Below, in pieces: positions 7,352 to 16,062 of a DNA stretch of 56,554 nt. The notes below the pieces were generated by a model. The model ran no database searches. It saw only the letters and a list, made by a program, of their open reading frames with translations, and was not told the DNA's origin. The stretch's first letter is position 1. Each line of letters starts with the position of its first letter. The translations under genes were made by a program, and so were the position numbers. The DNA is from Nitrospirota bacterium (GTDB taxonomy: Bacteria; Nitrospirota; Thermodesulfovibrionia; UBA6902; DSMQ01): contig JACRGX010000023.1 of assembly GCA_016212185.1 (NCBI GenBank), positions 1 to 56,554 of the forward strand, in the 5' to 3' direction.

Positions 7352-8509
7352 TCAGGCATAATTCCTCTTACGCAGGACTCGGATAAAAATATCTATAGCA
7401 ACTTTGAGCACACCCTTAATAATTGGCATTCTTTCAACAAACCATGCTAATGAGGGTCCAGTTTCATAATAAATTTCTATGAGATCCCGCCCAATTGAAG
7501 TTCGGGCCAAAAAGTTATCTCTCCAGCGCCTCAGTATTTCAACTTCAGATGAAGACGGAGAACCATAAACAACTGTTGCTACAAAACACTGTCCTGAGGG
7601 AATACTCTTCTTTGGTAATTCAAATTGTGACTTTTGGAGGTGCTCTTGATATGCCATTTCATTCTGCATCTTTGCTTCATCCCATAAAGGCAGATACCTG
7701 TAAATTATTTCACCGTCATTTGATGTTTTACCATAGTTAAAGTTAATTTCTACTTTCCCCCCCAGCCATTTGTATCTACGCCATACATCATCCTCATTTA
7801 ATTTGAAATCATCACCGTGTAAAGAACGTAAATAGTTGAAAAGTGCTTGGCCATTTTCCCATCCACGTGATATCACTTGGACAGAATAAAGTTCATCTTT
7901 AAAAAAACTGTACAACATACTTTCAACCTTAGCATCTCCGATTATCAATACATCTGTCTTGCGGTCAAAAGATTTATATTGACCATACCAATCTGTTTGC
8001 TCATAAGGAATCATATCACTTAAGTTTTGAATATTTGTCCCCCAGTCAATTCCGTTAAAGCCTGTGGGCTCATTTTGAATATTAGAAATAGTGCTGATAG
8101 TACTTTGTTCAATGCCCAGTTCTGGACAATAATTGCTTAGCAGGCTTAATAAATACATACCATTAATGAGTTCAATTGCCTTATCTTGTGAGAAAGCAAT
8201 TGCTTGTTTAGTGAAATCTGATGTTGTTACTAAAATACCCTTATTCGCATTCTCGGCATGCATCACGCCGTAGAGTTCTCTAATAACTGGTTCACCGATA
8301 TTATTGCCTTTTGTATATCTTTTGCATTGGATTACGTATTTGCCACCAACGATGGGCTGCTCATTAATTGCAACTACATCTATGCCCCCATCACCAGAAG
8401 CCTTAGTGGTAGTTGCATTAAAGCCCATCCTCTCAAAAAGAACTCTTATTAAATTTTCAAATTCTATCGGATCTAAAGCTTGTAGACTTTCGATACTGAG
8501 CAAATTCAT
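7352..8509 (-). CDS. Mrr-type restriction endonuclease with CFI-box C-terminal domain
   Basis: 385 residues. Residues about 8-125 form a PD-(D/E)XK Mrr_cat domain: GDGGIDVV gives the catalytic Asp and IQCKRY the Glx-x-Lys-type end. Mrr proteins cleave modified or foreign DNA. The middle (about 150-295) is unrecognised. Residues about 308-360 are a CFI-box domain: CFVATVVYGSP, LRRWRDNFL, GRDLIEIYYETGPSLAWF. A hydrophobic segment follows near the end (about 362-378), so the tail may meet the membrane. GAAGGAG immediately precedes the ATG. It sits in an AT-rich accessory block. Confidence 0.75.
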   Translation of the reverse strand: MNLLSIESLQALDPIEFENLIRVLFERMGFNATTTKASGDGGIDVVAINEQPIVGGKYVIQCKRYTKGNNIGEPVIRELYGVMHAENANKGILVTTSDFTKQAIAFSQDKAIELINGMYLLSLLSNYCPELGIEQSTISTISNIQNEPTGFNGIDWGTNIQNLSDMIPYEQTDWYGQYKSFDRKTDVLIIGDAKVESMLYSFFKDELYSVQVISRGWENGQALFNYLRSLHGDDFKLNEDDVWRRYKWLGGKVEINFNYGKTSNDGEIIYRYLPLWDEAKMQNEMAYQEHLQKSQFELPKKSIPSGQCFVATVVYGSPSSSEVEILRRWRDNFLARTSIGRDLIEIYYETGPSLAWFVERMPIIKGVLKVAIDIFIRVLRKRNYA

Positions 8510-8727
8510 ATCTCCTTCAGCGTTATTACTTGTTCTTAGTAAACCTGCAACTTATCGATGACATCTTATCTTAATCTATATATATTTATGGTATAACGCC
8601 CTAATAACTGACGGGTGCCACCGTATGATAAACAAAAACCTAAGCTAATTTACACTTCTGCAATATAATGCAGGCTGAAAAAATCCTGTGGTACTTGTTC
8701 TTGTCCGTCTGATTGATAGAGGTTTTT
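8510..8727. other. accessory-block spacer with possible recombination-site arm
   Basis: 218 bases without a gene. On the minus strand it contains TTAGGGCGTTATAC (near 8591-8604), similar to the 3' arm of integron attC sites, and a short TGCATTATATTGCA palindrome near 8660-8673. No complete attC fold could be drawn by eye. Confidence 0.3.
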
Positions 8728-9741
8728 TTATTTATTTGCAGACTCATTAATTTTACTTACCTGCTTTATCCATCCCGGAGGTTGAATTGCTGATAGGTGC
8801 ATATCTCCTGTAATATCCATCACAGGATGTAAATTTGAAATAAATTGTTGCAATGAAGTCTTCTCGGGATTAAAAATTGAAAGTTTCTCTCTCGGGAATA
8901 TAATATCATAAACATATGTATCGGTTGCATCAAACTCTGTCCTTCTCTTGCGCTGAGTATATGCAGCAATGTGAACACTTGGGACGCTCGGTAGTGCAGA
9001 GCAAAGCGTGCAAGCAATAAGAACACTTTGTCCTATAACCAAATTAAAGTAGTCTCGGTTTCGAGCAAGTTTATCAATTTTGATCTCCTTTATGTTTGCA
9101 TTTTTAAAAACGGTCTTGCGATGAGTTGGGATAACATCTTCAATTTCGGGCAAATCGAGGTGGATATACAAAATTGCATCATCATCTACATGTATGTCAC
9201 AAGATGTTTCATAGGGAAAATGAATCGTCTGTATCAGTTCAATAGATGCTGCATGGATTTCTGATAAATTCCGGTCGAGAATTGCTTGTAGACGCCTGAT
9301 GCGTTCTTGTTCAGTCTTATCCCATTCTTTTTTCCCGTCAGCAACTTTTAGCTCATAAGCTTCCAAGTGTCTTTCATAAGTTTCTTTTAGATTTTGCTCT
9401 TTCTTTGCCCATTCAGAGTCAATCATGGTATTAGCTTTTCTGGCAGCAAACCACCTTGGTAGCATATAAAAAGGGAACTTACATTTTATTTCGGTAGTAA
9501 TCTGTTCAAATAACATATCTTTCTCGCGTGAAGAATCAAACATATGTGGAGGAGTATCTGATGGATTAAAAGGTAAAGGATTGAGGGCATTTATGACTTC
9601 TTCATTTTTAGGAATTCTCGGGATTGTTTCCCAATGATTAATGATTTCGTGATAAAGTTTTTCCTCGTCATCAATTGTTTTTTGATTTTCGCCTATGCGA
9701 TCTTGTATTTCCATCTGTCGTATTTTTTGCTTCAAGTTCAC
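8728..9741 (-). CDS. hypothetical protein with central coiled coil
   Basis: 337 residues from a GTG at 9741; an ATG at 9714 is an alternative. Residues about 105-160 are strongly charged and helical (SEWAKKEQNLKETYERHLEA, then more), suggesting a coiled coil. The second half (about 170-320) is strand-rich with an IHVDDDAILYIHLDLPEIED segment. The 5' end overlaps the DUF4236 gene by about 70 bases. The pairing of a DUF4236 protein with a partner of this kind suggests one functional unit, but I do not know the function. Confidence 0.6.
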   Translation of the reverse strand: MNLKQKIRQMEIQDRIGENQKTIDDEEKLYHEIINHWETIPRIPKNEEVINALNPLPFNPSDTPPHMFDSSREKDMLFEQITTEIKCKFPFYMLPRWFAARKANTMIDSEWAKKEQNLKETYERHLEAYELKVADGKKEWDKTEQERIRRLQAILDRNLSEIHAASIELIQTIHFPYETSCDIHVDDDAILYIHLDLPEIEDVIPTHRKTVFKNANIKEIKIDKLARNRDYFNLVIGQSVLIACTLCSALPSVPSVHIAAYTQRKRRTEFDATDTYVYDIIFPREKLSIFNPEKTSLQQFISNLHPVMDITGDMHLSAIQPPGWIKQVSKINESANK

Positions 9742-10123
9742 GCAATGAAACCTTCCGTCCAGTTGAAGGATTTACAGCTTTAATTCTATCATCTGTTTTT
9801 ATCCGATCATACATCTCTTTGAGTTCTTGTGTGTTTAACGAAACTCTACGAGAACCTGACTTCAAAAGGTCTTTTACAAACTCGTCGTTCTGGCGATCCC
9901 CAGTGCTAAGTTGTTTGCTCTTTTGTATATATTGGGAACCAGAACTGATTGTGTCTCGAACTGATAGTCCTGTGCCAGGAATTCCTAGAGAACGGGTAAT
10001 CCCACGCTGTCCAAAAGTAAGCCTTGCACCACGTACACCGGCTGACAGCGAAAGTCCACCTTTGCTGAGATTCAACGAAATACCAGGTAAAATCTTAACT
10101 CGCCTGTAGAATCGGAAGCCCAT
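9671..10123 (-). CDS. DUF4236-domain protein
   Basis: 150 residues. The N-terminal 55 residues match DUF4236: GFRFYRRVKILPGISLNLSK, then GGLSLSAGVRGARLTFGQRG with glycine-rich strands. The C-terminal part is basic and probably unstructured. A GGAGAT site lies about ten bases before the ATG. Function of DUF4236 is unknown; such genes are frequent in accessory or mobile regions. Confidence 0.75.
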   Translation of the reverse strand: MGFRFYRRVKILPGISLNLSKGGLSLSAGVRGARLTFGQRGITRSLGIPGTGLSVRDTISSGSQYIQKSKQLSTGDRQNDEFVKDLLKSGSRRVSLNTQELKEMYDRIKTDDRIKAVNPSTGRKVSLRELEAKNTTDGNTRSHRRKSKNN

Positions 10124-10206
10124 AGTTTTTTATATCTCCAATCATAACAATGTTACATGGAAAAGCGTCCTGCGGCACTCGTTCACATCTATCTGGTTGT
10201 TATGTC
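10124..10206 (-). repeat. attC-like imperfect palindrome between accessory genes
   Basis: On the minus strand the spacer opens with CATAACAA (about 10196-10189) and closes with TTGTTATG (about 10142-10135), a perfect 8-bp inverted end pair. The inner arms (ATGTGAACGAGTGCC and GACGCTTTTCCATGT) pair imperfectly with many G-U matches. Length and layout recall a short attC site, but the canonical core motifs are not all met. Confidence 0.35.
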
Positions 10207-10818
10207 CTAATTCATGATTTGTTCTAATGCCTTTTTATTTATCTCCTTAATTATTTCAATTCCTTTTAATATTATTGCTAAAGTATATACAAATTCATTT
10301 TCAATCATGTGGGTGAATGGAGGCATATGCATCCAAACATCATACATTCTCTTTTTATTTATGTCGTTTGAATGGCTTAATTCACCATAAAGAAATGTCT
10401 CCATTATTTTTCGTCTTGTGAGTTGCTCATTGTTAAACTTAAACACAATAGTTGCAGATTTATCAAGAAAGTCATTAATCTCTTTCCTAATATTGTTAAA
10501 GTCATTTTTTAATGAACTGTCGATTTTAGAATTTTCGTAGTATTTGGCTAAGTTTCGAAATGAACTCTTTTCATTATCTTGAATAAAGAATCTGAATGTA
10601 AGTACAAATGCATCAATAGCTTCCTCATCTGGACCTCTTCTTGAGCTTGTAAATTCAACTGTCCCATCATCGTTAGTTTTTCCTGAAAAAGAAACTCCGG
10701 TTTTAGCCTTAAACATCGTTTCAACAAAGCTTAGGCGAAAGAGTTTATCTGCTTTTTCATTAAATAGCTTAAGACCGTAATTTATTTCGTTTGTGTCATC
10801 CATAAATTTAATGGACAT
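10207..10818 (-). CDS. hypothetical protein of an AT-rich accessory block
   Basis: 203 residues, alpha-helical in appearance with a RRGPDEEAIDAFVLTFRFF core and a LTRRKIMETFLYGELSH segment. It has no signal peptide or clear membrane helix. The ATG at 10818 lies eight bases after a TATAAT (10832-10827, minus strand), so a short leader is likely. I do not recognise a named family; a role in host defence or as a cassette cargo is only suggested by position. Confidence 0.6.
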   Translation of the reverse strand: MSIKFMDDTNEINYGLKLFNEKADKLFRLSFVETMFKAKTGVSFSGKTNDDGTVEFTSSRRGPDEEAIDAFVLTFRFFIQDNEKSSFRNLAKYYENSKIDSSLKNDFNNIRKEINDFLDKSATIVFKFNNEQLTRRKIMETFLYGELSHSNDINKKRMYDVWMHMPPFTHMIENEFVYTLAIILKGIEIIKEINKKALEQIMN

Positions 10819-10930
10819 TACCAGTAATTATACAATCTCAGTATGCCCCCAAAATCATACCTGATTTTTTGAGTGATTGATAATTTACTCCACAGGCACG
10901 ATATTTCGGGGCGGTGTATCTACACCATCA

Positions 10931-10995
10931 TTCCAGCCTGCCCAGAATCTTTCTTCAAGAAGGATTCCCGACGCGCTTCGCTTGCGGGAATGACA
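10931..10995. repeat. dispersed CATTCC/GGAATGACA repeat
   Basis: CATTCCAGCCTGCCCAGAAT, a TTCTTCAAGAAGGATTCCC arm, and GCGGGAATGACA. It is a complete member of the intergenic family noted at 82-150. It forms a hairpin downstream of the response regulator gene and may act in transcript ending. Confidence 0.55.
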
Positions 10996-11012
10996 AGCAA
11001 AACGTAGAGCCT

Positions 11013-11369
11013 TCACTCACCGGCTTCTTTGACTGCGTTAAACAGGGTATCGGGGTCAAATGGTTTTTCAATATAATTGAAGGCGCCGAGTTTAAGCGCA
11101 GTCACTGCCGTATCAACGCTGGCGTAGCCTGTTATCATGATGACTTTGGTCTCAGGCCATTTCTCTTTAATTGTCTTCAGCAGTTCCATGCCGTCCATAT
11201 CAGGCATTTTCAGGTCCAGAAGTATTATGCCGAAGGGCTCTTCTTCAAGCAGTTCAAGTCCTTTTTTGCCGCTTAATACGGACTTTACCTCATACCCTTC
11301 CATCGCAAGCGCCCTTTCACAGCTTAACCCTATAATTGTCTCATCGTCTATGACCAGTATTTTTTTCAT
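11013..11369 (-). CDS. CheY-like response regulator receiver
   Basis: 118 residues, a lone receiver domain without an output domain. DDET near residue 7 gives the acidic pocket, LLDLKMPDMDG the phosphoacceptor Asp (about residue 51), then T (MITGY) and K (YIEKPF). Its start overlaps the kinase stop by four bases (ATGA), so the two form one system. With no effector domain it must act by protein contact or as a relay. Confidence 0.88.
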   Translation of the reverse strand: MKKILVIDDETIIGLSCERALAMEGYEVKSVLSGKKGLELLEEEPFGIILLDLKMPDMDGMELLKTIKEKWPETKVIMITGYASVDTAVTALKLGAFNYIEKPFDPDTLFNAVKEAGE

Positions 11370-12964
11370 TTTGCCTTTTCTATCAGCAGTAGTCTAACAA
11401 AAAAGCTCGTGCCTTTTCCAACAACGCTTTTTACATTAATCTTGCCTCCGTAATGCCTGACTATTCCATGACTTACCGAGAGCCCGAGCCCTGTTCCCTT
11501 GCCTACCGGTTTTGTTGTAAAAAAGGGCTCAAAAAGCCTTTTCTGCAAATCTTCCGGTATGCCGCTTCCGGTATCGGTAAATTCTATTTCCACAAAAGGT
11601 TTTTCATCCGCCACAACCCTGCGCGTTGCAATAGTTATAGTCCCGCGTTCGCTTATCGCATCCGCTGCATTTATCAGCATATTCAGGAATATCTGCTGGA
11701 ACTGGGACGGATCGCCGAGGGTAATAAATCTCCGGCTGTCCAGATTAATGTCAAATTTTATGTTATGGAATTTTGCCTGATTTTTAACCAAATCAACTGT
11801 ATGGCTTACTACATCGTTAATAGCCACTTCTCCCTTTTCAGCCGGTATGGCCCTTGCAAATGTAAGAAGGTTCATGATTATTTTCGTGCACCTTTCAGCC
11901 TGCTCAATAATTATCTTAAGGTCCTCTGCGTCAAGGCCCTCAGGCGGTACGCGCTTCAGCATCAGATGGGCAAAAGTCACAATGCCTGTCAGGGGGTTGT
12001 TAATTTCATGCGCTACGCCTGCCGCCATTCTGCCGAGGGATGCAAGTTTCTCCGTCTGCATAAGCCCAGCATGCGTTATTCGTATTTCTTCCGTCTTTCT
12101 GACAACCTCAGCCTCAAGCTCATGCGTCCACCGCGCCTGCTGTTCCTTTGCCGCCTTGATGTCCTTTATCATTGAATTAAATGTATTGGCAAGAACGCCG
12201 ATCTCATCCTCAGTGGCTACGGGCACTGTATAATCAAGGTCTCCGGCAGAAACCCTTTTCATGCCGTGCACAAGATGACCGACAGGACTGGAAACAATTT
12301 TATAAAGGATTATGGCAAGCGATACGGAAATCATCACAATAAACATCACAACATAGCCCGTAAGGGCCAGCCCCTGCCTGAACTGCGCCTTATCAAGGAG
12401 CCCGAGTGATAAATCCGCCTCCACGAATCCGAGGATCTTCTGTTTTTCAGAATGAATATGGCAGCTTGCGGTATAACAGGACGGTTCGTTGGGAATAGTC
12501 CCGATGACCTTCAGCACCCTTACACCATTTGAACTTTTGTAGATAGCCCACCTTTGGGGGTTTGGCAAAAGTCTGGATGACCGCCCGGGTTCTGTATGGC
12601 ATCCACCACATGTAACAGACGCCCTGTCAACTTCACTGCCGATTTCTCCCTTTTGCGAGGAAAAAAATACCGTCCCCTTGTGGTCAAAAATCCTTACCAT
12701 GTTTACGTCCTCTGTCGCGCCCACATCTTCAATGGTCTGCTGAATTGCAGCCCTGTGAAACGTAAGCATGCTGTAGCGAGTGCTGTTTTTTATGAAGTCT
12801 ATGAAGGAGTCGCCGTATCTGACGGCAATTACCACAAAATCTTTTTCCTGCTTCTTAGAAAGAGCATACCAGAAAACAAAGCTTCCCAATGCCATCAATA
12901 AGCCTATGGCAATAATAAGTTTTGCCGCGAGAGACTTTTTGGGATGAAGAAAAATATTCTTCAT
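11366..12964 (-). CDS. membrane sensor histidine kinase with heme-type periplasmic domain
   Basis: 532 residues. TM helix at about 13-33, periplasmic region to about 190, TM helix at about 196-218, HAMP at about 220-275, HisKA with AAGVAHEINNPLTG (phospho-His), and HATPase_c with NMLINAADAI, GSGIPEDLQ and GTGLGLSVSHG. The periplasmic part holds a CGGCH (CxxCH) heme site and a second CYTASCH (Cx4CH) site, so it probably binds c-type heme and senses redox state, oxygen or NO. The receiver gene follows directly. Confidence 0.88.
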   Translation of the reverse strand: MKNIFLHPKKSLAAKLIIAIGLLMALGSFVFWYALSKKQEKDFVVIAVRYGDSFIDFIKNSTRYSMLTFHRAAIQQTIEDVGATEDVNMVRIFDHKGTVFFSSQKGEIGSEVDRASVTCGGCHTEPGRSSRLLPNPQRWAIYKSSNGVRVLKVIGTIPNEPSCYTASCHIHSEKQKILGFVEADLSLGLLDKAQFRQGLALTGYVVMFIVMISVSLAIILYKIVSSPVGHLVHGMKRVSAGDLDYTVPVATEDEIGVLANTFNSMIKDIKAAKEQQARWTHELEAEVVRKTEEIRITHAGLMQTEKLASLGRMAAGVAHEINNPLTGIVTFAHLMLKRVPPEGLDAEDLKIIIEQAERCTKIIMNLLTFARAIPAEKGEVAINDVVSHTVDLVKNQAKFHNIKFDINLDSRRFITLGDPSQFQQIFLNMLINAADAISERGTITIATRRVVADEKPFVEIEFTDTGSGIPEDLQKRLFEPFFTTKPVGKGTGLGLSVSHGIVRHYGGKINVKSVVGKGTSFFVRLLLIEKAK

Positions 12965-13118
12965 GGTTGCCTTAAATTATAATAAAAATCCACTTTTTTA
13001 AAAAGTGCGATCTTCAAGAGGCAGGCTGATAAGTAAGTTAAAATTACGAATAAGCATGTTAAATAGTATCAAATATAGTATTGACATGGATTAACAATAT
13101 ATATAAAAATAGCCCACA
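12965..13118 (+). promoter_or_regulatory. nuo operon promoter region
   Basis: TTGACA at 13081-13086 is followed by an AT-rich tract with TATAAA at 13102-13107 (spacer 15). The nuoA ATG is at 13119, so the leader would be only a few bases, and no Shine-Dalgarno is visible. The region also separates nuo from the divergent kinase gene. Confidence 0.5.
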
Positions 13119-13490
13119 ATGCCAGGAACATATATTCCAATAAATTACCTGCCGGTATTAATAATAATAATCATTGCCGCTTCTGTGGGCTTAGCCCCTT
13201 TGCTCATAGGCATACTCATCAGGCCTGCAAGGCGTTATCCGCTGAAGCTCTCCCCTTATGAATCAGGCAACCCGCCGGTTGGAGAGCCCAGGTACAGGTT
13301 TTCAGTGCGGTTTTATATTATCGCAATGCTTTTTGTGGTATTTGATGTTGAAGCGGTCTTCCTCTATCCATGGGCAGTTGCATATGATAAAATCGGGCTG
13401 TACGGTTTCGTGGAGATGATGATATTCATATTCATCCTTTTAATCGGTTACATATATGTATGGAAAAAAGGCGCGCTTATGTGGGAATGA
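13119..13490 (+). CDS. nuoA: NADH-quinone oxidoreductase subunit A
   Basis: 123 residues with three TM helices (about 10-32, 65-85, 95-115). The loop with KLSPYESGNPPVGEPRYRFS is the conserved ND3-type signature near the quinone site. It opens the nuo operon of complex I, which couples NADH or ferredoxin-linked electron input to quinone reduction and proton pumping. Gene order A-N is complete in this window. Confidence 0.93.
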   Translation: MPGTYIPINYLPVLIIIIIAASVGLAPLLIGILIRPARRYPLKLSPYESGNPPVGEPRYRFSVRFYIIAMLFVVFDVEAVFLYPWAVAYDKIGLYGFVEMMIFIFILLIGYIYVWKKGALMWE

Positions 13491-13542
13491 AGAAAGTTAA
13501 AAGTTATTATTGAAAAATGTATAAAGAATGTCCGTCCTTTCG

Positions 13543-13610
13543 TCATTCCCGCAGTTCTTAAGCGGGAATCCAGAGAAAAAGACTGGATTCCGGGTCAAGC
13601 CCGGAATGAC
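13543..13610. repeat. dispersed inverted repeats in the nuoA-nuoB spacer
   Basis: Two consecutive hairpins: CATTCCCGCAGTTCTTAAGC with its GGGAATCC arm, then GACTGGATTCCGGGTCAAGC with CCCGGAATGACA. They belong to the TCATTCC family and lie inside an operon spacer, where they could slow transcription or protect mRNA ends. Confidence 0.55.
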
Positions 13611-13645
13611 ATAAATAAAAAGGACGAATTACGGAGGTTTGCGCA

Positions 13646-14167
13646 GTGCTGATAAATGCATCGCCTGATGTTATTGAAATAGAAGACAGGGTAAAAATTA
13701 TCCCCGGTGCAAATACTATCATTACCTCTCTTGATAAACTCATCAACTGGGGCAGAAAATCATCAATATGGCCCATGACTTTCGGTCTTGCCTGCTGTGC
13801 AATTGAGATGATGGCAACAGGCGCAAGCCACTATGACTTTGACCGTTTCGGAATTGTCTTCAGGGCATCACCAAGGCACACAGACCTTCTGATTATCGCA
13901 GGGACAGTAACAAAAAAAATGGTGCCTGTCATAAGGCGGGTTTATGATCAGATGCCGGAGCCGCGGTATGTAATGGCAATGGGCAGTTGTGCATGTTCCG
14001 GCGGGATATTCAATACTTATTCCGTTGTTCAGGGGTGCGATACTTTTTTGCCGGTTGATGTCTATGTCCCGGGCTGTCCCCCAAAACCCGAGGCCTTGAT
14101 GGAGGGAATCCTGAAGCTTCAGGACAAAATACAGAAAGAACATCTCAGATGGAGCAGGTGGAGGTAA
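13646..14167 (+). CDS. nuoB: NADH-quinone oxidoreductase subunit B
   Basis: 173 residues. It holds the N2 [4Fe-4S] cluster that passes electrons to quinone: the tandem cysteines in [11 protein letters not shown], then GSCACSGG and [11 protein letters not shown]. The segment [11 protein letters not shown] is typical. A GGAGG site precedes the start (GTG/ATG region at 13646). Cytoplasmic arm of complex I. Confidence 0.93.
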   Translation: MLINASPDVIEIEDRVKIIPGANTIITSLDKLINWGRKSSIWPMTFGLACCAIEMMATGASHYDFDRFGIVFRASPRHTDLLIIAGTVTKKMVPVIRRVYDQMPEPRYVMAMGSCACSGGIFNTYSVVQGCDTFLPVDVYVPGCPPKPEALMEGILKLQDKIQKEHLRWSRWR

Positions 14168-14253
14168 AAATACAGTGGACAGTAAACAGTGAACAGTAAA
14201 CAGTTATTGACTAAATACTATTCACTGACAATTATTCACTGCATTTAAGTTAA
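14168..14253 (+). repeat. heptad repeat in the nuoB-nuoC spacer
   Basis: From about 14172 the sequence runs ACAGTGG, ACAGTAA, ACAGTGA, ACAGTAA, ACAGTTA, a seven-base period, followed by CACTGACAATTATTCACTG. The same heptad style with other words recurs in other spacers. Confidence 0.65.
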
Positions 14254-14787
14254 ATGGAACCTTTAGAGATTGCAGAAAGGCTGAAAGAGCAGTTTCCTGA
14301 TGAAGTTGCCGGAGTGACGCAGTCAGGGGAGCAGGTCTCTGTCATTGTCAAACGTGGCAGAATTATTGATATCTGCCGGTACCTGCATGACGACCCGGCA
14401 ATTTGTCTGAATTATCTGTCAGACCTGTGCGGCGTTGATTACCCGGGCAGGAAACCCCGTTTTGAAGTGATTTATAATCTTTACTCCTTAAAGCACCTCC
14501 ACAGGCTGAGGTTGAAGGCGCTTATCCCTGAAGAAGAATTGTCAATTAACAGTATTGTATCAGTCTTGGCAGGCGCAAACTGGCATGAAAGAGAAACCTG
14601 CGACATGTACGGCATTGTTTTTAACAACCACCCTGACCTAAGGCGCATACTTATGCCCGAGGACTGGGAGGGTTTTCCCCTTAGAAAAGATTATCCTCTG
14701 AAAGGCGCCGAGGGGAAGGAATACAGGGGATATGAAGAAGCAAGGGAACTGCACAAACACGATGAGGAGTGGAATATAAAATCTTGA
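14254..14787 (+). CDS. nuoC: NADH-quinone oxidoreductase subunit C
   Basis: 177 residues of the 30-kDa subunit. Typical segments are NYLSDLCGVDYPGRKPRFEV and ERETCDMYGIVFNNHPDLRR, then ILMPEDWEGFPLRKDYPL. It contacts NuoD and NuoB in the peripheral arm and has no cofactor. It is separate from nuoD, not fused. Confidence 0.92.
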   Translation: MEPLEIAERLKEQFPDEVAGVTQSGEQVSVIVKRGRIIDICRYLHDDPAICLNYLSDLCGVDYPGRKPRFEVIYNLYSLKHLHRLRLKALIPEEELSINSIVSVLAGANWHERETCDMYGIVFNNHPDLRRILMPEDWEGFPLRKDYPLKGAEGKEYRGYEEARELHKHDEEWNIKS

Positions 14788-14850
14788 ACCATGTTGAACA
14801 ATTTGAACTATTTAAACAATTTTGAACAATGTTGAACTATAGTCTTTGTT
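14783..14850 (+). repeat. TTGAAC-word repeat in the nuoC-nuoD spacer
   Basis: The word TTGAAC or TTAAAC recurs about every 8-11 bases (TTGAACCATG, TTGAACAATT, TTGAACTATT, and so on). A related but inverted set fills the nuoE-nuoF spacer at 16527-16605. Confidence 0.6.
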
Positions 14851-16062
14851 ATGGAAAATATAGAAGATAAATCACAGGGGACTTCCCGCATAGCGACTGA
14901 GGAAATGACGCTCAATATGGGTCCCCAGCACCCTGCCACGCACGGGGTGCTCAGGCTTGTGCTTGAACTTGACGGCGAAACCGTGGTCAAATGCACTCCC
15001 TATATCGGCTATCTCCACCGGGGCATTGAGAAGCTCTCGGAGCACAGGAACTATTTCCAGATTATACCCCTCACCGATCGGCTGGATTACATAGCATCAA
15101 TGTCTAACAACATCGGCTACTGCATTGCGGTAGAGAAACTTTTCGGAATTGAACCGCCTGAAAGGGCGCAGTTCATCAGAACTATCACGGCTGAGATGTC
15201 CCGCATATCAAGCCATCTTCTCTGGCTTGCAACGCATGCGCTGGACATAGGCGCAATGACAGTATTCCTTTATTGCTTCAGGGAAAGGGAAAAACTCCTT
15301 GACCTGTTTGAGCGCCTCTGCGGCGCAAGGCTTACAGTAAGCTATCCAAGGATAGGCGGCGTACGGAATAACGCCGATACAAAATGGCTGGAGGACCTCT
15401 ACGATTTCACCGGAGAATTCCCAATGAGGATTGAGCAGTATGAAACACTCATAGACCAGAACCGCATCTGGCTCAGAAGGACCAAGGGAATCGGAGTTAT
15501 CTCTGCCGAAGAGGCAATAAACTGGGGATTAAGCGGCCCTGTAATCAGGGGCTCAGGCGTGCCGTATGATATAAGAAAATTTATGCCGTATGCGGCATAT
15601 GACAGGGTTAAATGGGAAGTCCCTACGGGTAAAAACGGGGATGTTTACGACCGTTACCGCGTGAGAATGGAGGAACTGCGCCAGTCAAATTTCATCATAA
15701 GGCAGTGCATAGAAAAAATCCCTCAGGGTCCTGTGATGGCTGACGCCCCCAAATATCTACTGCCGCCCAAAGACAAGGTTTTAACTGATATGGAGCATCT
15801 CATACATCACTTTGTACTTATAACAAAAGGCTATCACGCCGCCCCTGAAGGCGAAATTTATGCTGCCACAGAGGCCCCGAAGGGAGAGCTCGGTTTTTAT
15901 ATAGTAAGCAACGGCGAGGGGAAACCCTATCGCCTGAGGATACGTACGCCTTCATTTGTGCACATATCAGTCCTGCCCAAGCTCTGTGAAGGCAGCCTAA
16001 TTGCAGATGTCGTTGCAAATATCGGAAGCATAGATATAGTTTTGGGAGAATGCGACAGGTGA
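14851..16062 (+). CDS. nuoD: NADH-quinone oxidoreductase subunit D
   Basis: 403 residues, the 49-kDa subunit that forms the quinone pocket with Nuo[21 protein letters not shown] carries the conserved His near the quinone headgroup, and [12 protein letters not shown] and [11 protein letters not shown] are family signatures. The C-terminus ends in DIVLGECDR. Its end overlaps nuoE by 13 bases. Confidence 0.94.
   Translation: MENIEDKSQGTSRIATEEMTLNMGPQHPATHGVLRLVLELDGETVVKCTPYIGYLHRGIEKLSEHRNYFQIIPLTDRLDYIASMSNNIGYCIAVEKLFGIEPPERAQFIRTITAEMSRISSHLLWLATHALDIGAMTVFLYCFREREKLLDLFERLCGARLTVSYPRIGGVRNNADTKWLEDLYDFTGEFPMRIEQYETLIDQNRIWLRRTKGIGVISAEEAINWGLSGPVIRGSGVPYDIRKFMPYAAYDRVKWEVPTGKNGDVYDRYRVRMEELRQSNFIIRQCIEKIPQGPVMADAPKYLLPPKDKVLTDMEHLIHHFVLITKGYHAAPEGEIYAATEAPKGELGFYIVSNGEGKPYRLRIRTPSFVHISVLPKLCEGSLIADVVANIGSIDIVLGECDR

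Noticed and set aside
11453-12233. Plus-strand ORFs of up to 240 codons over the histidine kinase
   Set aside because: Shadows of the kinase coding frame with no recognisable domain.
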